Assembly (NCBI RefSeq): GCF_003989795.1
Contig: NZ_RZHG01000012.1
Location: 38,120 to 102,119 of the forward strand
Reading direction: 5' to 3'
Length of the DNA: 64,000 bases
Source of the DNA: Vreelandella andesensis
Lineage (GTDB): Bacteria; Pseudomonadota; Gammaproteobacteria; Pseudomonadales; Halomonadaceae
Shown here piece after piece: positions 42,067 through 51,598 of this stretch. A model generated the notes under the pieces. That model had not been told where the DNA came from. It worked only from the letters and a program-made list of their open reading frames with translations, and did no database searches. The first letter of the stretch is position 1, and each line of letters starts with the position of its first letter. The translations under genes and the position numbers were made by a program.

Positions 42067-43743
42067 TTAGTCTGTTATCGCCCCTGTACTGGCAGAACTC
42101 ACTAATTTGGCGTATTTCGCCAGCACGCCTTTACGATAGCGCGGTTCTGGCTGCTGCCAGGCGGCCCGGCGACGCATCATTTCTTCATCACTGATATCCA
42201 CCTCAATGGTGTCGGCTTCCGCGTCAATGGTAATCGCATCACCATCCTCTATCAGCGCCAGCGGGCCGCCATCAAAGGCTTCTGGCGATACGTGCCCGAC
42301 AACAAAGCCATGGCTACCGCCAGAAAAACGGCCGTCGGTAATCAACGCCACATCATTGCCCAGGCCGCGCCCCATAATGGCAGAGGTGGGCGTGAGCATT
42401 TCGCGCATGCCGGGGCCACCTTTCGGGCCTTCATAGCGAATCACCACTACATCACCCGCGACTACCGTACCGTCGTTAATACGCGCTTGAGCTTCTTCTT
42501 CAGAGCCAAATACGCGAGCAGAACCGCTGAAGCGGGTGCCTTCTTTACCGGTAATCTTGGCCACCGCACCTTCCGGCGCCAAGTTGCCAAACAGAATACG
42601 CAGGTGGCTCTCGGCTTTAAGCGGATTCCCCAGCGGCGCAATAATCTGTTGATCCATTGGGTAAGGCTCAACGTCTGCTAAGTTTTCGGCCAGCGTTTTA
42701 CCCGTCACTGTCAGGCAATCGCCGTGTAGCAGCCCGGCATCCAGCAGAATCTTCATCATCGGCTGAATCCCGCCAATCGCCACCAGTTCGCTCATCATAT
42801 AGTGGCCACTGGGCCGCAGGTCAGCGATTACCGGTACGCGCTTGCCGATCTCGGTGAAGTCGGAAAGGGTCAGTTCCACGCCAATGGTGCGCGCCATACC
42901 AATCAAATGAAGCACCGCGTTAGTGGAACCGCCCAACGCAATCACCACGGTAATTGCGTTCTCAAACGCCTCGCGGGTCATGATGTCAGACGGTTTGATA
43001 TCGCTAACCAGCAGCGCTAATACCGCCTCGCCAGCGGCCTTACAGTCGTCGCGCTTCTCTTGGGAAATAGCGTTCTGCGCCGAACTACCTGGAAGGCTCA
43101 TGCCCAGCGCTTCAATGGCAGACGCCATGGTATTAGCGGTGTACATGCCGCCGCAGGAACCAGGACCAGGAATGGCGGTTTCTTCAATGTTTTTCAGCTC
43201 AATCAGATCGATATCACCACGGGAATGCGCGCCCATCGCTTCAAACACCGACACGATATCGGTATGGCCCTTGCCGGGCATAATGGTGCCACCGTAAACA
43301 AACACACTGGGGCGGTTCAACCGCGCCAAACCCATAATGCAGCCCGGCATATTTTTGTCGCAGCCGCCGATGGCCACTAGCCCATCAAAGCCCTCACAGC
43401 CCGCCACGGTTTCAATGGAATCGGCAATTACCTCGCGGGAAACCAGCGAATACTTCATGCCTTCCGTGCCATTGGCGATACCATCGGAAATCGTGATGGT
43501 GTTAAAAATCACCCCTTTGCCGCCCGCTGCATCGGCACCATCGCGGGCGAACTCAGCCAGCTCACCAATATGGCTATTGCAGGGCGTCACCATGCTCCAG
43601 GTAGACGCAACGCCCACCTGGGGCTTGGTAAAGTCATCATCATTAAACCCCACCGCCCGCAGCATCGCTCGGCTGGCCGCTTTGCCAGGGCCATCTACCA
43701 CCTGGGCAGAATGACGGCGGGTATTATTAGTAGGCTCGCTCAT
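42067..43743 (-). CDS. ilvD: Dihydroxy-acid dehydratase
   Basis: IlvD dehydrates 2,3-dihydroxy acids to 2-oxo acids in valine, isoleucine and pantothenate synthesis. The 558-residue length marks the shorter class common outside enterics. Cluster cysteines lie in [16 protein letters not shown] and [14 protein letters not shown], and the family end [15 protein letters not shown] and [24 protein letters not shown] is present. AGAGGAA precedes the ATG. It is divergent from recC. Confidence 0.96.
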   Translation of the reverse strand: MSEPTNNTRRHSAQVVDGPGKAASRAMLRAVGFNDDDFTKPQVGVASTWSMVTPCNSHIGELAEFARDGADAAGGKGVIFNTITISDGIANGTEGMKYSLVSREVIADSIETVAGCEGFDGLVAIGGCDKNMPGCIMGLARLNRPSVFVYGGTIMPGKGHTDIVSVFEAMGAHSRGDIDLIELKNIEETAIPGPGSCGGMYTANTMASAIEALGMSLPGSSAQNAISQEKRDDCKAAGEAVLALLVSDIKPSDIMTREAFENAITVVIALGGSTNAVLHLIGMARTIGVELTLSDFTEIGKRVPVIADLRPSGHYMMSELVAIGGIQPMMKILLDAGLLHGDCLTVTGKTLAENLADVEPYPMDQQIIAPLGNPLKAESHLRILFGNLAPEGAVAKITGKEGTRFSGSARVFGSEEEAQARINDGTVVAGDVVVIRYEGPKGGPGMREMLTPTSAIMGRGLGNDVALITDGRFSGGSHGFVVGHVSPEAFDGGPLALIEDGDAITIDAEADTIEVDISDEEMMRRRAAWQQPEPRYRKGVLAKYAKLVSSASTGAITD

Positions 43744-43895
43744 GGGGAATTCCTCTTTGCTTGACTCACATCGCTTGACTCACGGTATCCGCATAGCTTG
43801 GCGATATAACGCGCATCCCGCAAGACACTTAACTTATGGCACCATAGTGTTACGCGCTATTCCCAATGCCTAATGCTGTGAAGGAACACCCCCGC

Positions 43896-46800
43896 ATGCC
43901 TGCCAATTCACCGTGCTTACCAACACCGCTCTCGCCAACATCGCTTAAGCCAACGTCGCTTACCCCTGGCTTTATGGTGGTGCACGCAAATCGCCTGGAA
44001 GATTTGCGCGGGCTAGCCGTGCAGTGGATGCGTCTGCACCCGCTGGGGCCACTGGAAAATGAAACCATTCTGGTGCAGAGCAACGGTATTGGGCAGTGGT
44101 TAAAACTAGCACTGGCAGAAGACCCGGAAAATGGCGGCGCGGGTATCGCTGCCGCATTAGATGTCATGCTGCCTGCGCGGTTTCTATGGCAAGCCTACCG
44201 CACGGTGCTAACGCATATTGATCAGGATGGCGACGCGGTGCCGGAAACCTCGCCGTTTGATAAATCGCGTTTGGTCTGGCGGCTGTTGCGCCTGCTGCCT
44301 AGCCTATCCGGGCAGGAAGTGTTCGCGCCGCTGGCCCAGTTTTTGGAAGTCGACCGCGACCAGCGCAAACACTACCAGCTGGCCGAGCGGTTGGCGGATT
44401 TGTTTGACCAGTACCAGGTCTACCGCGCCGACTGGCTAGACGCCTGGGCCAACGGTGACGACGTACTGATTACCGCCAAAGGCGAAGCCCGCCCGCTGGA
44501 AGAACACCAGCGCTGGCAGCCCGCACTGTGGCGCATTCTGCGCGAAGACGTTGCCACCACCCAAGGCGAGGCAGGCCTCAACAGCAGCCGCGCCCAGGTA
44601 CACCAGCGTTTCCTGAAAGCCACCGAGCAGCTAGAGGGCCAAGCCTGCCCGCCCGGCCTACCCCGTCGGCTGATTATTTTTGGTATTTCATCGCTGCCCC
44701 AACAAACTCTGGAAGCGCTGTCAGCGCTTTCTCGCTGCTGCCAAATTGTGCTGTGTGTACATAACCCTTGCCAGTTCTACTGGGCGGACATCATCGAACA
44801 CAAAGATTTACTACGTGCCAACCGCTACCGCCAGCGGCGCAAAACCGGCATGCCGGAAGCGCTGGATGTGCTGGGCACCGGCGATGCCGACGATGCCCTG
44901 CATTTACACGCCCAGCCGCTGCTGGCCGCTTGGGGCAAGCAGGGCCGCGACTACCTGCGCCTGCTGGACGAACATGACGACACCGGCGGTTACCAGACGC
45001 TATTCGAGCAGCAGGCGCTACGCATTGATATGTTCGAGCCGTTTAACGGCGTTGATCGCAAATGCCTGCTCAGCCAACTGCAAGACGATATTCGCGAACT
45101 GCGCCCCGTGGCGGAAACCCAGGATCACTGGCCAGCGGTGCCTGCCGATGATGATTCTATTTTGTTTCATATTGCCCATGGCCCCCAGCGGGAAGTCGAG
45201 ATTCTCCACGACCAACTGCTAGCAGCGTTCAGCGCCGACCCCAACCTGCGCCCGCGGGATATTATCGTCATGGTGCCGGATATCGACCGCTACGCGCCGC
45301 ATATCGTTGCGGTGTTTGGTCAGTTGCAAAATGATGACCCACGGCATATTCCCTATACACTTTCCGACCAAGCCAGCCGCCACCGCCTGCCACTAATGAT
45401 TGCCCTGGAAAAACTGCTGCGCCTGCCAGAACTGCGCCTATCGGTCAGCGATTTGCTGGACTTGCTCGATGTGCCCGCTTTACGCCAGCGCTTTGGGCTG
45501 GAAGAGCGCGACCTGCCGGTGCTAGAACGCTGGATGGAAGGCGCAGGCATTCGTTGGGGGCTGAATGCCAAGCAACGCCAAACCTTAGAACTACCTGGCG
45601 GGCTAAGCCAGAACACCTGGGCCTTTGGCCTGCGCCGCCTGCTGCTGGGCTACACCGTGGGTGAAGGCCATGCATGGCATGGAATTGAACCGTTTGACGA
45701 TATCGGCGGGCTGGAAGCGGGTCTTGCCGGGCCGCTGGCCACCCTACTGGAAAAACTCGAAGCCACCTGGGAAATTTTCTGCCGGCCCACCAATGCGGCC
45801 AGCTGGGTAACGCGACTGCGCACGCTGCTGGAAACCTTCTTTCTCACCGACGATGCCCAAGAAAGCGTCATGCTCACCAAGCTGGAAAACGGCCTGCAAC
45901 AGATGCTGGAAAGCAGTGAGGAAGCCCAGCTAACCGAACCGCTGCCGCTCTCCATGGTGCGCGAACACTGGCTAGCGCAGATTGACGAACACAGCCTTTC
46001 CCAGCGCTTTTTAGCCGGAGCCGTTAACTTCGCCACGTTAATGCCGATGCGTGCCATTCCGTTTAAGCGCGTGTGCCTGCTGGGCATGAACGACGGCGAG
46101 TACCCCCGCTCACAGCCGCCACTGGATTTTGACTTGATGGGCAGTGATTACCGCCCCGGCGACCGCTCCCGTCGGGAAGACGACCGCTACCTGTTTCTGG
46201 AAGCGCTGCTCTCCGCCCGGGATCAGCTCTATATTAGCTGGGTCGGCAGAAGCCAAATCGACAACTCGCCGCTACCGCCTTCAGTGCTGGTCGGCCAGCT
46301 GCGCGACCATCTGGCAGCAGGTTGGCAGAGTGACAACGGCACGCCGCTGCTGGAAGCGCTGACCACCGAGCACCCGCTGCAACCCTTCAGCCGCGCTTAT
46401 TTTAACGATACGCAAAACAACGGTCGGCTGTTCACCTATGCCCACGAATGGCGCGACGTTCATGCACCGCGTACTTCACAAGCAACCCAAGCAACCCTTG
46501 TTGCGCCAGAAAACACCCCAACCAGTCTGACGCTCGGCCAGCTAGGCAGTTTTCTACGCGAACCGGCGCGCACTTTCTTCAACACTCGGCTAGGCGTCTA
46601 TTTCGAGCAGGAAGCGTTGGCCGAGCTGGACGACGAACCCTTCGCGCTGGATGGCTTGCAAAACTGGCAGCTGCAAGACCGCCTGATCGCCGCCCAACGC
46701 CATGCCATCGACAACGGCGAACCGCGCATTGAAGCGCTCCACGACGCCCTTGAACGCTTCCAAGGCCAAGGCGTACTCGCCATGGGCGCCTTTGGCGAGC

Positions 46801-47513
46801 GCATGCGTAACGACCTCGCCGAGCCCATGGAAGCCCTGTTCACTGCCTACGAGGACGCCCTGGCCGCTTGGCCACACGCCCAGGATGCCCCAAGCGCCGT
46901 TCACCTCGAACATAACGGCATCACGCTGGAAGACTGGCTAGGCGAGCTACGCCAGGATGACGACGGCCACCGCTGCCGCCTGCTGTTGCTCAGCAGCAGC
47001 CTGATCAAGAAGGGCAAATACCAGTGGCATCACCTACTGCGCCACTGGGTTGCGCACTTGGCGGGCAACCTCAGCGGTCCGACGACCACACAGCTGCTTT
47101 CCAAGGCGGGCAATATCACCCTGGAGCCACTGGATGCCGACACTGCCCGCACGCACCTGAAAACCCAGTTAGGCCTCTGGCAGCAAGGCCTACAGGCCCC
47201 GCTACCGCTGGCAGCGCAGGCCGCTTTTGCCTGGCTGAACAAGCTCGGCACGCCGGACATCGCCCTGGAAAAAGGCCGGGAAAGTGACGCCTACGCCGCT
47301 GCTGAAAAAGTCTACGAAAACGGCTACCAGCACACCGGCGAAGCCTCCCAAAGCGCCTACCTCAGCCACCAATGGCCGCGCTTCGAACGGCTGTTTTTCG
47401 ACCGCACCGAGGCGCTTGATGGTCAGACACACACCTTCGCCACGCTGACAGACGCCCTCTACGCCCCGCTGTTCAAGGCGGTAAAAAGGCCGGATATCAG
47501 CAAAACCCGCTAA
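43896..47513 (+). CDS. recC: Exodeoxyribonuclease V subunit RecC
   Basis: RecC holds the RecBCD complex together, splits the DNA strands and recognises Chi. The protein has about 1205 residues when begun at the ATG with AAGGA upstream; an ATG ten codons earlier lacks a ribosome site. Family marks are VVHANRLEDLRGLAVQWM, ILVQSNGIGQWLKLAL, IFGISSLPQQTLEAL, a helicase-like inactive motor region with MRAIPFKRVCLLGMNDGEYPR, and FLREPARTFFNTRLGV. A Pro/Ser/Thr-rich N-terminal extension (about 30 residues) precedes the first domain. It is the first gene of recC-MNT-recB-recD. Confidence 0.95.
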   Translation: MPANSPCLPTPLSPTSLKPTSLTPGFMVVHANRLEDLRGLAVQWMRLHPLGPLENETILVQSNGIGQWLKLALAEDPENGGAGIAAALDVMLPARFLWQAYRTVLTHIDQDGDAVPETSPFDKSRLVWRLLRLLPSLSGQEVFAPLAQFLEVDRDQRKHYQLAERLADLFDQYQVYRADWLDAWANGDDVLITAKGEARPLEEHQRWQPALWRILREDVATTQGEAGLNSSRAQVHQRFLKATEQLEGQACPPGLPRRLIIFGISSLPQQTLEALSALSRCCQIVLCVHNPCQFYWADIIEHKDLLRANRYRQRRKTGMPEALDVLGTGDADDALHLHAQPLLAAWGKQGRDYLRLLDEHDDTGGYQTLFEQQALRIDMFEPFNGVDRKCLLSQLQDDIRELRPVAETQDHWPAVPADDDSILFHIAHGPQREVEILHDQLLAAFSADPNLRPRDIIVMVPDIDRYAPHIVAVFGQLQNDDPRHIPYTLSDQASRHRLPLMIALEKLLRLPELRLSVSDLLDLLDVPALRQRFGLEERDLPVLERWMEGAGIRWGLNAKQRQTLELPGGLSQNTWAFGLRRLLLGYTVGEGHAWHGIEPFDDIGGLEAGLAGPLATLLEKLEATWEIFCRPTNAASWVTRLRTLLETFFLTDDAQESVMLTKLENGLQQMLESSEEAQLTEPLPLSMVREHWLAQIDEHSLSQRFLAGAVNFATLMPMRAIPFKRVCLLGMNDGEYPRSQPPLDFDLMGSDYRPGDRSRREDDRYLFLEALLSARDQLYISWVGRSQIDNSPLPPSVLVGQLRDHLAAGWQSDNGTPLLEALTTEHPLQPFSRAYFNDTQNNGRLFTYAHEWRDVHAPRTSQATQATLVAPENTPTSLTLGQLGSFLREPARTFFNTRLGVYFEQEALAELDDEPFALDGLQNWQLQDRLIAAQRHAIDNGEPRIEALHDALERFQGQGVLAMGAFGERMRNDLAEPMEALFTAYEDALAAWPHAQDAPSAVHLEHNGITLEDWLGELRQDDDGHRCRLLLLSSSLIKKGKYQWHHLLRHWVAHLAGNLSGPTTTQLLSKAGNITLEPLDADTARTHLKTQLGLWQQGLQAPLPLAAQAAFAWLNKLGTPDIALEKGRESDAYAAAEKVYENGYQHTGEASQSAYLSHQWPRFERLFFDRTEALDGQTHTFATLTDALYAPLFKAVKRPDISKTR

Positions 47514-47570
47514 AGTGCTAAGATTTCAACAAGGTCTTTAATAACGCCACTCAGGCAAGGAGCGTCTTCC

Positions 47571-47879
47571 ATGCGTCTCACTCAAGCACAGCGCGACACC
47601 ATTTTTTCAGCCGTACGCGAGTTTGCAGGGGCCCAGGTAGATATCCATGTGTTTGGCTCACGTCTGGATGATTCAAAGCGCGGCGGTGATGTTGATTTAT
47701 TGTTGATGGCTCCGGCAGCCATTCCGCTGTTGACTTGCGCCGAACTTAAAATGGCACTGGAAGAACGTCTTCAGCTACCCGTGGATATTCTGACCTATAT
47801 ATCGGAATCAGAACCCACGCCTTTCCAGGCAATCGCGCTGGCCCAGTCACAGCCCATTGACACAGAGAAAGCCGCATGA
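47571..47879 (+). CDS. MNT-type minimal nucleotidyltransferase inside the rec operon
   Basis: A 102-residue protein with the polymerase-beta-like fold of minimal nucleotidyltransferases. The catalytic pattern is intact: GSR at 29-31, Asp40 and Asp42 in KRGGDVDLL, and a third carboxylate Asp72 in LPVDILTY. Relatives act as antitoxins that AMPylate HEPN toxins, usually encoded as adjacent pairs, but no HEPN gene lies here. AAGGAG is upstream; its stop overlaps the recB ATG in an ATGA, so it is translationally coupled to recB. Role in the rec operon is unknown. Confidence 0.85.
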   Translation: MRLTQAQRDTIFSAVREFAGAQVDIHVFGSRLDDSKRGGDVDLLLMAPAAIPLLTCAELKMALEERLQLPVDILTYISESEPTPFQAIALAQSQPIDTEKAA

Positions 47880-50800
47880 GCCAGGCTGACACACCCACCC
47901 CACTCAACCCGCTTACGCTGCCGCTCCACGGTAGCCGCCTGATTGAAGCCAGTGCGGGCACGGGAAAAACCTTCACCATCGCGCTGGTGTATGTACGCCT
48001 AGTGCTGGGTGGCCAGCACAGCGAAGATGATACGGCCTTTGTGCACCCGCTGACGCCGCCGGAAATTCTCGTGGTCACCTTCACCAACGCTGCCACTCAG
48101 GAACTGCGTGAACGTATCCGCCACCGCTTGGTAGAAGCCGCCGCCGTGTTCAGAGCCAGCGATGAGGCCGGTGCCGACGCCCTGCTGCTTGAGCTTCGCA
48201 GCCAATACGCAGAAGCCACCTGGCCTGCCTGCGCCCGCCGCCTGGAACTTGCCGCTGAATGGATGGACGAAGCCGCGGTTTCCACCATTCACAGCTGGTG
48301 CTACCGCATGCTGCGCGAACACGCCTTTGATAGCGGCAGCCTGTTCTCGCTCAATCTGGAAAACGAACAGCGCGACCTGGAGCAGGAAGTGGTGCGCGAT
48401 TACTGGCGCACCTTCTACTACCCGCTGGACGCCGACGCCCTGGGCAGCATTACCCGCTACTGGACATCGCCGGACGACCTTCACGGCGAGGTGCGCAAAT
48501 TGCTCCATGAAAGCGACGCCCTTGGCAGCCAACGCCCTGCGCCAGCAGAAACATTAAGCACTGCAGAGGCCGAGCGCAGCGCCACGCTTGCCACACTGAA
48601 AGCGCCCTGGAGAACTTGGGTCGATGAACTACGTCAGCTTTTTGACGATGGCCAAAAAGCCAAGCACTTCGCCCCTGGCAAAATGCGCAAAGATCATCGA
48701 GGCAACTGGCTGGATAAAATTCAGCAATGGGCAGAAAGCGATCTTGTCAGTCCTGACATGGATAAAAAGGTCACTGCATGGAAACGACTGACACCTGCGG
48801 GTATTGCTGAAATCTGGAACGGAGCGCCGCCGATTCATCCAGCTTTTGAGGCGTTTGAGGCACTCCCCGCCGCCCTTAACGCCCTGCCGGAACCACGCAA
48901 TGACCTGCTGATTCACGCCGTGCAGTGGTGCAAGGTGCGCCTGGAACGCGAGCAAGAGCGCCACGCCGAAATGGGCCCCAATGACCTGCTCACCCATCTG
49001 GACCGCGCCCTGCAAGGCCCCAACAAAGAGGCCCTGGCCGCGCAGATACTGCGCCAGTTCCCCGTGGCGCTGATTGATGAATTTCAGGACACCGACCCGA
49101 TTCAGTACCGTATTTTCAACGCGGTGTATGACGTCGCCCACCCGCGCCGCGACGCCGCCATGCTGCTGATCGGCGACCCCAAGCAGGCCATTTACGCCTT
49201 TCGCGGCGCGGATATTTTCACCTACCTGCAGGCCAGAAAGCACACCTCTGGCCGACACGTCACTCTGAGCACCAACTTCCGTTCCAGCCGCGCCATGGTC
49301 GAGGCGGTAAACCACTGTTTCCACTACGCCGACCAGCACCCCGCCGGGGCTTTTTTATTCCGCGAAGCAGGCGGCGACAACCCGCTGCCGTTTCTGCAGG
49401 TGGCCGCCAAAGGCCGCGACGAACAGCTGGTTCACCAGGGCCAGCCGCTGCCCGCCATGACCCTGTGGCCAATGGAAAGTGACGAGGCGCTTTCCAAAAC
49501 TGCTTATCAGCCGGAAATGGCCGAACGCTGCGCTTCATATATGACTGAACTGCTCAACGCAGGCCAGCAGGCGAAAAGCGGCTTTTATCAGGATGGAACC
49601 CTGACGCCGCTCAAGCCCTCGGACATGGCGGTACTGGTCAATGGCTTGCAGGAAGCCCGCGCCATTCGCCTAGCACTAGCCAGCCGTGGGGTGAAAAGTG
49701 TCTATCTTTCCGACCATGACAAGGTATTCAGCTCGCCGGTGGCCCCCCAGGTCGAACGCTGGCTGCGCGCCTGCGCCGAGCCGCTTGCCAGCTCCCGTCA
49801 GGCCGAAGCCCACCTGCGTGCCGCCCTGGCCACGCCGGTGCTGGGGCTAAGCCTTGCCGAACTTGACCACCTGCAGCAAAACGAACTGGCCTGGGAAGCA
49901 CGGGTAGAGCAGTTCAGCCACTACCACCGCTTATGGCAGCGCCAGGGCGTGCTGCCACTGGTACGCCGCCTGATGGTCGATTTTGATATTCCCGCTCGCC
50001 TGCTGGCGAAGTTCGAAGACGGTGAGCGCTTACTCACTGACCTTCTGCACCTTGGCGAATTGCTGCAGCAGGCCAGCGCCGAGCTTGACGGCGAACATGC
50101 GCTGATCCGCTTTCTGTTTGACGCCATCGCCGACCCGGAAAGCCACGGCGACAGCCACAAACTGCGCCTGGAAAGCGACGCGGATCTGGTCAAGGTAATC
50201 ACCATTCACAAATCCAAGGGGCTTGAGTATCCGCTGGTGTTTCTGCCCTTTATCGGCAACCATCGCCCGGTCAAGAAAGATGACATACCGCTGCGCTGGC
50301 ACGATGGCCTGGGCAACCTGCAGCTCAGCCTGAACGGTGACGACGACACCCTGGCCACCGCCGACCGGGAACGCCTGGGCGAAGACCTGCGCAAACTTTA
50401 CGTAGCGCTAACCCGCGCCCGCCACGCCACCTGGCTGGGGCTCGCCCCACTCAACGGGCTGGAAAACAGCGCCCTGGGCTACCTGATCAACGGCGGCCAG
50501 CCCATCGCCCCGGCCGCATTAACCACGGCGCTGAAAGCGCTGGCAGAAGGCAGTGACATCTGCATCAGTGAACCGCCAGCCCCCACGGCGCTGCGCTTTA
50601 CGCCCCCTGAGCAAAACATGGCGCTGGGCCACGCCCGCACGCCAGCGCGCCCCGCCAGGGAACACTGGTGGATTGCCAGTTACTCGGCACTACGCCTTTC
50701 CGGCACCCTCACCGCCCCCATGGCCACGCCGCTGGAACCCACCACCGCTCAGGAAGCCACGGCCTTTGAAGTGCTGGATGAACCCCAAGAACTATCCCAA

Positions 50801-51598
50801 GAACTATCCCAGCCAGAGACTTTCCACCTGCACAAGTTTCCACGTGGCCCAGGCCCCGGCACCTTCCTGCACGGCTTGCTGGAATGGGCAGGCAGGCAAG
50901 GTTTTGAGGCCGCTGCCAACGACCAAGATTCACTCAACGACATGCTCTGGCGGCGCGTGCAACTACGCGGCTGGCAGGCATGGCAGGAACCACTGGCAGG
51001 CTGGCTTTCCAACCTACTGACCACGCCGCTACCGCTAGCCGCGCCGAACCAAACTAGCGTCGCGCTGACTGAACTCACCAGCTACCAAGTAGAACTAGAG
51101 TTCTGGCTGGCCGCCAAACGGGTTAATACCCAAGCCATTGATGCGCTGGTCAGTAAGCACTTACTGCCAGGGGTCGAGCGCCCCGCGCTAGATGCCGACA
51201 CGCTGAACGGCATGCTCAAAGGCTTTATCGATTTAGCCTTTGAATACCAAGGGCGCTTTTACGTGTTGGACTGGAAATCGAATTATTTAGGGCCGAATGA
51301 CAGCGATTACGAACCGGACGCCTTGCGCAATGCGCTGCTGGCTAAGCGCTACGATCTACAGGCTGCGCTTTACCTGCTGGCTATGCATCGGCTGTTAAAA
51401 GCGCGCCTGCCGGATTACGACCCCCACCAGCACCTGGGCGGCTCGATGACCGTGTTTCTGCGCGGCAGCCGCAGCGCTGGGCGCGGGGTATTTTCAGAGC
51501 CCGCCCCGGTGGAATTGATCGAAGCGCTGGATAGCCTGTTTGCAGGCAAGCCACTTTCACCTCAGCCTCATTCCACATCGCAGGAGGCTAGCGCATGA
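47876..51598 (+). CDS. recB: Exodeoxyribonuclease V subunit RecB
   Basis: RecB is the 3'-5' helicase and nuclease subunit of RecBCD. The 1240-residue protein has Walker A IEASAGTGKTFT (23-34), VTFTNAATQELRERI, STIHSWCYRML, LIDEFQDTDPIQYRIF (motif II), LSTNFRSS, HKSKGLEYPLVFLPF and VALTRARHATWLG. The C-terminal nuclease domain has GFIDLAFEYQGRFYVLDWKSNYLG (catalytic Asp/Asp/Lys). A short 12-bp repeat gives QELSQELSQ before the nuclease. Start and stop overlap both neighbours. Confidence 0.96.
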   Translation: MSQADTPTPLNPLTLPLHGSRLIEASAGTGKTFTIALVYVRLVLGGQHSEDDTAFVHPLTPPEILVVTFTNAATQELRERIRHRLVEAAAVFRASDEAGADALLLELRSQYAEATWPACARRLELAAEWMDEAAVSTIHSWCYRMLREHAFDSGSLFSLNLENEQRDLEQEVVRDYWRTFYYPLDADALGSITRYWTSPDDLHGEVRKLLHESDALGSQRPAPAETLSTAEAERSATLATLKAPWRTWVDELRQLFDDGQKAKHFAPGKMRKDHRGNWLDKIQQWAESDLVSPDMDKKVTAWKRLTPAGIAEIWNGAPPIHPAFEAFEALPAALNALPEPRNDLLIHAVQWCKVRLEREQERHAEMGPNDLLTHLDRALQGPNKEALAAQILRQFPVALIDEFQDTDPIQYRIFNAVYDVAHPRRDAAMLLIGDPKQAIYAFRGADIFTYLQARKHTSGRHVTLSTNFRSSRAMVEAVNHCFHYADQHPAGAFLFREAGGDNPLPFLQVAAKGRDEQLVHQGQPLPAMTLWPMESDEALSKTAYQPEMAERCASYMTELLNAGQQAKSGFYQDGTLTPLKPSDMAVLVNGLQEARAIRLALASRGVKSVYLSDHDKVFSSPVAPQVERWLRACAEPLASSRQAEAHLRAALATPVLGLSLAELDHLQQNELAWEARVEQFSHYHRLWQRQGVLPLVRRLMVDFDIPARLLAKFEDGERLLTDLLHLGELLQQASAELDGEHALIRFLFDAIADPESHGDSHKLRLESDADLVKVITIHKSKGLEYPLVFLPFIGNHRPVKKDDIPLRWHDGLGNLQLSLNGDDDTLATADRERLGEDLRKLYVALTRARHATWLGLAPLNGLENSALGYLINGGQPIAPAALTTALKALAEGSDICISEPPAPTALRFTPPEQNMALGHARTPARPAREHWWIASYSALRLSGTLTAPMATPLEPTTAQEATAFEVLDEPQELSQELSQPETFHLHKFPRGPGPGTFLHGLLEWAGRQGFEAAANDQDSLNDMLWRRVQLRGWQAWQEPLAGWLSNLLTTPLPLAAPNQTSVALTELTSYQVELEFWLAAKRVNTQAIDALVSKHLLPGVERPALDADTLNGMLKGFIDLAFEYQGRFYVLDWKSNYLGPNDSDYEPDALRNALLAKRYDLQAALYLLAMHRLLKARLPDYDPHQHLGGSMTVFLRGSRSAGRGVFSEPAPVELIEALDSLFAGKPLSPQPHSTSQEASA

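Noticed and set aside
48629..49339. Minus-strand frame of 236 codons inside recB
   Set aside because: Antisense of helicase motifs of RecB; long reverse frames are common in GC-rich genes.
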